DNA of 64,000 nt, from the NCBI GenBank assembly GCA_006384855.1, contig VCJN01001883.1, forward strand, positions 121,808-185,807, read 5' to 3'. Numbering within the stretch: the stretch's first letter is position 1; each line of letters starts with the position of its first letter. Below, piece after piece: positions 57,361-64,000 of the stretch. Origin of the DNA: Tetraselmis striata (Eukaryota; Chlorophyta; Chlorodendrophyceae; Chlorodendrales; Chlorodendraceae). Position numbers and translations under genes: made by a program. The notes below the pieces were generated by a model that worked only from the letters and a program-made list of their open reading frames with translations, ran no database searches and was not told the origin of the DNA.

Positions 57361-58600
57361 TCATGGGAGGTCTCCCGAGCGCGAAATAGTATACTTTAAA
57401 AGTTGACCCGGGCCCGCTGGAGTCGGCAGATAGGCATGAAAAGGCGGCCCCCACCACCCACCAACCTCTCCACCATGAAAAAAACTATCGAGATCAACAG
57501 CCGTGTGACCGCCCGTTGCGGGGGCCATTTGAACCCGCTGCCCTCTACGCCAACAGAGGGCCTTGAAGCTCCGTAACGTTGTCGAATCGGATGCAAGCAA
57601 CATATTCCACATTTGGTGTTGGGATGACGACACATAGTCATGCGAGACCACCAACGTGCTGAAGCTGCAACCCACCGGCGCTGGCGCCCTACCCCACGTG
57701 TGTCTCCTCTACCACCATGCACTCGTCTAATACCTTGCATGAACAGTATGTAGTCGGCATGTGGTGATTTTGTCGACGTGTGTGGGTGGCGCGGCCGTGC
57801 AATTGCGTCTGTCGCCTCGCGGAATTTATTTTTTTAATTTTAGAAAGACAACTGGTTGGCCTACGCCCCGCAAGCCAGAGCACTGTCGACCGCCCCCTTC
57901 ACGGCTCCGAGACAACCTATGCCCTGCCCGTCAGCTCCCGCTCGCCCCGGAAGCGTCCATGGTGTCTAAGCGCCTCTCGCGGTGTCGCCGGTTGTCCGTC
58001 TTGCCCCAGTGCCTAGCCCCCTTCCAACAGAACACCATGCCGCCGCTTCTTGCCGCCGACCCTGCTCCGTCATCCGGCGTCTCGATCCCTGTGACAAAGG
58101 TGCTTGACCAACCGGATATACCACTCGTTTCAGTCCATACCGAGTCTACACCCGACGGTAGCGTCACGGTACGGCATGCTATACAGTCGGCGGCCGGGTC
58201 GGCTGGCTGCTCCGTTGCATCGGCCGCTACCTTCTCGCGCACCTATTCATGGCTACGACATGTTCAACCCGCGCGCCACGATTGGCTACGCTGGCGACGA
58301 CCTGGGCGAGTTGCATTACGAGTCAGACACCAGACGCGTCCGAGGATCCGTATGGGGGATTAGCGCTTGGTGATAGTGCGCTGGGTGGAATGAGGCAGCA
58401 AGGGGGTAGCGGGGGTGGGGAAGGGGGGGGGGGGGCAGTGGCGGCACCTATGATGACCTCCTCATAGCGGGCGCCGCTGCCGCGCAAGCGCTGCACCATG
58501 TCGCCGGTGGCGAGGTCGCGGTAGTGTAGCAATCCATGAAGCTTGTCGCCGCCCGCCATATCGTTGGCGGCCAAAAGCATGCCCATGCACGCCCAGCACG
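57361..58600. other. Conflicting protein-like ORFs on both strands
   Basis: Three stretches look coding but on different strands. Minus 57675-57361 contains STTLRSFKALCWRRGQRV. Plus 58037-58245 contains VTKVLDQPDIPLVSVHTE and continues after a frameshift as FNPRATIGYAGDDLGELHY. Minus 58586-58460 contains LLHYRDLATGDMVQRLRG. No domain is recognisable and no splice model joins them. They may be fragments of one or more broken genes. Confidence 0.3.
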
Positions 58601-59027
58601 AACAATCATGGGCGGCTAGTCAGCCAGAGCCAAGCACCCCCCGTCGCGGCATCCGAGGACGCCTGCTGGACCCGGCACCGCCACATGACCGCCCAGGAGC
58701 TCGCGGTTTACCGTGTTAACCGATGCACGATCTAGGCCGCCACCGGGCAACACTCCCCGTACCCAAACCCCGCATCTCAAGGCCTTCCTTACCCGATCAG
58801 CTGCCGGCTGATGGTTGCCCCTCCGCAGTGCTCTGGTCGGAACCGGTGGTGTGATGCTGGTTCAGCGTGCTACAACATAGAGGGTGACGCTTCTATTAGG
58901 AGCGCGGCCCGCGTAGTATTAGTAGTATGTAATTAAAATCCGTGAATGATGCCGACGAGACCCGTGTTGTATACTCGTGTTGTATATATGGCATACAACA
59001 TATTTGGCCGAGGCGCTATTATGTCAA

Positions 59028-59110
59028 GACCTACGACTGCAATTGGCGCACGAGGTCAAGTGTTGGGGCGGCTTCGGCCGAAGACCCGGCCGGGGCGAAC
59101 TTTACTTTTA
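59028..59110 (+). mobile_element. tRNA-derived SINE, 5'-truncated copy
   Basis: This is the last 80 bp of the 55100-55348 element, from GACCTACGACTGCAATTGGC to the ACTTTACTTTTA tail. Confidence 0.85.
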
Positions 59111-59333
59111 GTTTACAGCTCGTGAGCCGTGTATTCCTTACTGGCAACGGTCAAACATGCAATCGAGTCTGCTTTCGCCAAAAAGATTCGGGGCTGTTTT
59201 ACACGGAAAAAGCGCCATTTTATGGTTAGGAAGGCTCATCGAAAAAGGGACGGGGGAGAAGGGGGGGGAGTCGGAGGAGGAGCCCGCAAGGCGGAAACGG
59301 AAACGGGCGGGCGCTGCCGAAGGCAGCGAGCTG

Positions 59334-59439
59334 GAAGATGGCAGGCGAGCTGCTGGTGGCTGTCCGAAGTAGCTTTCCGGCAAGGAGTGCATGCCTCGCG
59401 GGCGATGGGGCAGCCACCAACAGCTCGCCGGCCATCTTC
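59334..59439. repeat. 29-bp inverted repeat (foldback)
   Basis: The left arm, 59334-59362, and the right arm, 59411-59439, are reverse complements with two mismatches. The spacer is 48 nt. The RNA would form a long hairpin. Confidence 0.92.
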
Positions 59440-59499
59440 ATGTCTGCCATCTTACTGAAACATGATGGTACCGGTAACAACCGGTTGAAACCAACAACA

Positions 59500-61160
59500 G
59501 CCCGTACGGGTCGCACTTGGACAGTTAAATTGTTGGAAACCCCATAAATAGGTTTAGATCATTTCAAACATGCAATCGAGTTGGGTTTTCCCGGTGACAT
59601 GCGGTTCATTTTCGACTGCGAGCGTGTGCAATAGGCAGGCGTGCCGACCATACGAAGGCGAAAGTCAGATGTCTGGAGTTGTAGAAGGGTCTCGCGACGA
59701 GAGGTTAGGAACATCGATCGAGGCGCAGGCACAAAAGAGACGCGAATGGGCGATGTCGACGGCGCGAGCGCCGGCCCGACATATGCCAGACATGTTGCGA
59801 AATCAAGGCGCCGTCTCCCAACAGCGCCATGCAGCAATTGCCGCGCGCCGTGCCGGCGCGCGACACGAACCGGAATTGAAGCCAGCAAGAACGGGCAGGT
59901 TGGCGACTAGCGTCCAACACAGCGGCACATGTAGGACGAGCGAGTACAAGCTGCGCGCGCGGGCGCGTGAGCGCGTCGCGTACAATAAAGTGAATACGGT
60001 ACGATGTGCGCCACGCGCGCGACGGTAATTGCACTTGTACCGGCGGTGTACATTACGAGGGGTGGACACGTGACACCGCGCGACGACGGTGTCACGTCTC
60101 GCTGCCATCACCGGCGGCGGTCGTCCCGCCGCCTTGCACGAGTGGCGGCACTTGAAACGCATAACGATACCCGCGGGATCTGACATGGGCACTTGCGTTA
60201 AGAACGCCTCCGTCTACGGTCCATGCCATATTCCCGCGAGCCGGGGGCTGTTATCTCACCTAAAAGGTACAATGAGTTCGCGGGTGGATGACATGACTGC
60301 GTAGAGGATTTTCCTTTCACATGCGTTGACCGGTCCGTGCTGCGTTTTTGCTGTCGCTCCCGCAGCTTAGTACAAGGCGATGTTGTCGGCTGTCTTTGAC
60401 GAATGTTGGCCGCGTGACACTCAGACGGGGCTCCCTTACCTTATGAAGAAGACACCGAGGTATCCCATCGCCGCGCATCCGTACACCGAGCGGATCTGCT
60501 AAGCTACCTTCAACTTCCGTGCCGGCTACACAGCCGAAAACCACTGCTACGCCAAGAAGACCATAATTGCCGCGTTCCAAAAGTACACCCCCTTCCTCTT
60601 CTTCCCAGCCCCACTGCGACCATTATTGTGGGTTGTGCTAACTGTGCACCATGTGCTATCCGGGAAGCAGGGGAACGTGAGGAACTACCGCTCTCGGCAC
60701 CACTTCGCGGATATGGGAAAGGACGCCCAAGCTAGGAAGAAGGGACAATTGCCGAGCCTCAACATTCGTTCATTAAACATGTTATGTTGTTCACTTGTGA
60801 AAGTTGCCTTTTTTTTGAGCCATTTTGCACGAAATTCTCAAAACGCATGTTTTGGAGGCACAATTGCACAAAATCCCCTTGGTTGCACTCGATTTCACTA
60901 TTTACCCGCGCAAAACGTGCAAAATTGGGCATGCGCAGAGCGGATGCGAGGAAAAACCTAAGTCAGGACGCGCGCCACCCCATCAATTCATTGCGTTTGA
61001 CGTCGTATGATCGTGGGGCAAGCGTGCGAGGGCAAATACTTTAAGTGTCTAATTGTTACAGTGCTCAAATCGCATTGTCTAATGGGCACGAGTAGCCAAC
61101 ACTCGCACCCCCCCCCTCCCGCCCCCCACAAAGGCCCCTAGAGATACGTACGTACAACAC
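59500..61160. other. Intergenic stretch, no supported gene
   Basis: It contains a perfect 11-bp hairpin (60068-60097). A plus-strand frame at 60500-60960 has some protein-like parts (NFRAGYTAENHCYAKKT) but an upstream stop and no domain. The segment 60830-61080 is AT-richer. CAAACATGCAATCGAGT occurs at both 59153 and 59567. It is probably upstream or 3' flank of the gene that ends at 61173. Confidence 0.3.
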
Positions 61161-61172
61161 CACTGTCTATCA

Positions 61173-63946
61173 TTATATTGTCAACATGTCCAAAACGCAC
61201 TTCTTCTCGTCTGCATTGAAGCGGTGGTCGTTGAACCACCTGCGTTTGTTGTCGACATCGAGTTTGTGGACGTTGAGCGCGGCACGGAGTCTTGCAAGCT
61301 CGTAAGTGATTTCCATGTGCCTAATGCCATCGAGGGGCAACGAAGCACCGCACTCCCTATTCGCCTCTTCCTGCAATTGCATGGTGTAGCGAAGCTTTGC
61401 CAAGGGCCGGCGCACAACAAGGTTCTTGTGTCTGGAGTCCTTGATCTCCGAGACGCCCTTCATGCTTGTCACGGCAGTTAGCTTGGTGCCACGGAAGTCG
61501 TGCTGGCACTGGCGGGCGGTCCGGCGAACGTTCGGGAAACGCAAGCTGAAGAGCGATAGAGGCATAGTGGTGATAGGCAACCATTTCATCTTCTTCGCAG
61601 CCTCCCAAGATGAGTCCGGTTCTGGGTTGCGACTCTGTCGGGCCGCCGCGATGGCAAAGGTGAGCGGGATGTCGGGCTTCCCATGCGGCGTCGACAACCA
61701 AGGCTCGCACATGGTGACGTCCAACTCGTCAACTTCGGTGTGGTCCTCGGGCAAGCCATCCAAATCCTGGACGTCATATCGGTACCTTACGTAGGCCACA
61801 AGGTACTTGTTCTCCCAATCGCCGAGAAGACCCTCCTCGCGGTACGCGTCGGGGTTGTCGGCGGTGTTGTCCATGACGACCAAATTGCCGGGACGGGCGT
61901 CAAACTCGCGTCGGGTAGTGTCCTCATTCTCCAACGGGATCGCGACGGCATGACCCCCCTCCTCGGCCTCGTTCGAGTGCTCAACCGCTGTTGTAGCCGC
62001 TTGCGCCCCCCGCCGGCGCTTCCGGCGTTGAGTGGAGGTGTTGATGGTGATGGGGTTGTACGTCAAGACCCGAAGCTCCTCCTGAAGGTCGGCGTACCTG
62101 CGTGCCATGCCTTGGCATGTTTGGTCAAGCCTAGGCTGGGAACGCATACGTGCAGACATTGGATCATCGGCATCAAGATCCCTGTCAGGTAGCAAGGCGC
62201 CTAGCCAAGTGTCCAGCTCCGTGGTAGACTCGGGCCAAAACGCAAGGAAGGGAGTTCGATCCCTCGTCTCCAGTTCCCGGAGCGAAGCGAATTCCTCCTC
62301 CCATTCTCGCCTCTCATCCGCGGAGAAGTGCAACCTATCCGCCGCCTTCCAAATCTCCTTCTCCATGTCAGCAAAAGCCTTGCCCGGGTCAGCCTTGGAG
62401 TGGTAGAGAGGGCGAGAAGCAAGGTACGCAGGGGTGCCGTCGGGGACTCCGCGAAGGATGAACTCTGGCCCATGCTCTGCGGTATCGGACCAACGACTGC
62501 AATACAGGGCGCTGCGTACACCACCGACCACAGCCTCCGATTGCTTGATGACGAACTGGTTAGAAGTCACCGTGTTCAACACCTGGCCTTGTCGTGGAAG
62601 ACAATTGCCAAGCCAAGTCTTGATGCCGAGGACTCCCTCGAGCTCCATGAAATTGCATGTCGGTGTGAAGGCCTGACGAAGCTCGTGCAAAAGCTGAGCC
62701 TTGGTGAAAGCGGCGTGGTCGTCAAGCCACACGGAGAATTTCGAGAAGACTTGGTCGACGCGCTCGTGGGTGTGCCTGGAAGGTGAACAATATAGTAAAA
62801 AGTCAGTAAGGCCCCAACTTGGCGACTGGTGGACCCGTTAACATAAATAATGTAAGTCAGTGGATGGTGCGGTTTTTTTGGGGGGGAAAGGGGGGGGGGG
62901 GGGGGGGGCTTACCCTACTGGGAGGAAAGAGAGACGGACTTCCTTGCAAAAACCCATGTGCACGAGCCATTGGCAAAAGCACATGACGTACTTGTTCTTG
63001 TTCTCCCGGCAAGTGTTGTCGAGCTGGAACCACACAGTGTCCAATGCCTCGCCACGCCTCTCGATCTCCTTCTTGATAGTCTTGTACATGACGGTAATGG
63101 TGTTGCTACTGTCGTGAGGGAAGCAGTCGAAAAAGTAGTACACGTCGTCCGGCTGGCTCCCGTTGTACTTGACGCATGTCAAGTGACATTGCAGGAGGTT
63201 CTTCTTCTCCACCTCCTTGTCCCATGGCACAAGATGAGGAAGACGGGTCTTGTCTTGATCCATGCCATCGATCTCGCAAACAAAGAGGTCCCTGTGTTTG
63301 CGGGAGTACTGCAAGGCCACTTCCAAGAAATGCCGCTCGTGCAGTACCCTCTCCAGATGTTGCTCTTGCACGCGCTGAGCGACAGCTCTATCGACAGGGT
63401 CCTTGTTGTACCTAGAATAACGTTTGCGGCAACAATGCCATTGATAGGTTAGTTAGTACCGCATTCAAAATCGCAGTAATTTCTCGCTAGAACGACCGGG
63501 CGTTTGCTCATGCCACACACTTAAGACTCATGGTGGGTTTGTGGCCGCACCGCAAAATCTTGGCGGAACTGGCACACACACTGCATTTGGTGAAGCGCTT
63601 GGTCTTCGGTACCTTCACATGCGGAAAGAACTGCAACCACGCTCGGCGGAAGGAGGAAATAGATGCGGGCCTCCCTAAATCAATTTGGGAATCTTGTTAG
63701 TACCTTGCCAAAAGACCATGTACTACGAGTTGCAGGCCCATTGGCCGGGAGAGGCAGGGAGGGGATGATAGAACCGAGCACTCACTGTTCTGATCCTTGC
63801 AGTCGGCCACATACAACTTGTAGACCCGAGACTTCCTCATCCAACATGGTAGATGGCTTTGCGCTTGTCCGCCAGAGGGGTTGGGAATATGCTCAAGCCT
63901 GCCGCTGGCGTCGGACAAGTAGAGGTGAAGCCATGCTCTTGCATGG
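61173..63946 (-). CDS. DUF7869-type protein, transposase-like, 5' end unresolved
   Basis: Minus-strand exons with matching phases: about 63946-63786, 63674-63521, 63411-62914 and 62775-61173 (stop). All introns are GT-AG, 109-138 bp. More than 800 codons are intact, unlike the other mobile sequences here. The N-terminal part has FFPHVKVPKTKRFTKC, then a Cys/His cluster (CSVCASSAKILRCGH). The central part has EIDGMDQDKT and VWFQLDNTCRENKNKY, then across an intron FLPVGHTHERVDQVFS, the hallmark of this family. The C-terminal ~500 residues are charged, with a basic RRKRRRG stretch. The paired Asp in EIDG and QLDN could be metal ligands of an RNase H-like fold; that reading, and a transposase role, is inference. 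The 5' part probably lies beyond the right edge. Confidence 0.85.
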
Positions 63947-64000
63947 CTGCGTGGGGGAGAAACCTTGGGAACCTTGGCCCGCTTGAATGGAATCGGATCA

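Overview
The window looks like nuclear DNA of a GC-rich, intron-rich microbial eukaryote. It has four multi-exon genes with phase-matched introns, a chromodomain-bearing Ty3/Gypsy retrotransposon, a DIRS-like remnant, tRNA-derived SINEs and satellite DNA. There are no prokaryotic operons, ribosome binding sites or CRISPR arrays. A motile kinesin-16/KIF12-like motor and a plant/algal-style voltage-gated K+ channel with a cyclic-nucleotide-binding-like domain fit a unicellular flagellate. A green or other microalga is my best guess, but the sequence does not settle the lineage.

Layout. 1-10.2 kb: repeat-rich DNA with several broken open frames of unknown origin (minus 0.73-1.93 kb, plus 3.2-5.0 kb, minus 6.9-9.6 kb), a 22-24-codon-period minisatellite (2.56-3.17 kb) and two diverged copies of a ~0.26 kb repeat. 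10.17-10.52 kb: a full-length SINE-like insertion. 10.5-13.6 kb: no convincing gene. 13.59-21.07 kb (minus): a kinesin with an N-terminal motor, at least 17 supported exons. 21.5-29.2 kb: a nest in which an old A-B repeat was hit by a SINE (12-bp target duplication) and by a 6.5-kb chromovirus (403-bp LTRs). 29.2-36.9 kb: satellite-like C units, a 64-bp x3 tandem, a decayed DIRS-like element with RNase H and methyltransferase-like parts, and more A-B-C repeats. 36.9-41.9 kb: intergenic, low complexity, with one 5'-truncated SINE flanked by a perfect 15-bp duplication.

41.91-47.39 kb (plus): a complete 740-residue six-transmembrane K+ channel in 11 exons. 47.74-51.03 kb (minus): a complete 381-residue RCC1-repeat propeller in 6 exons, convergent with the channel (353 bp between stop codons). 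51.4-60.3 kb: a repeat field with a 350-bp element in two inverted full copies plus a partial one, three copies of the tRNA-derived SINE, foldbacks and isolated ORFs. 61.17 kb to the right edge (minus): an intact, intron-containing DUF7869-type gene that runs out of the window and is probably transposase-related.

The three cellular genes share no pathway that the sequence shows; they look like ordinary single genes separated by transposon debris. The most unusual signal is at the introns. In all four genes, some introns carry a long C-tract (8-30 C on the sense strand) starting within about 6-25 nt of the 5' splice site. At least two kinesin introns use GC instead of GT donors.
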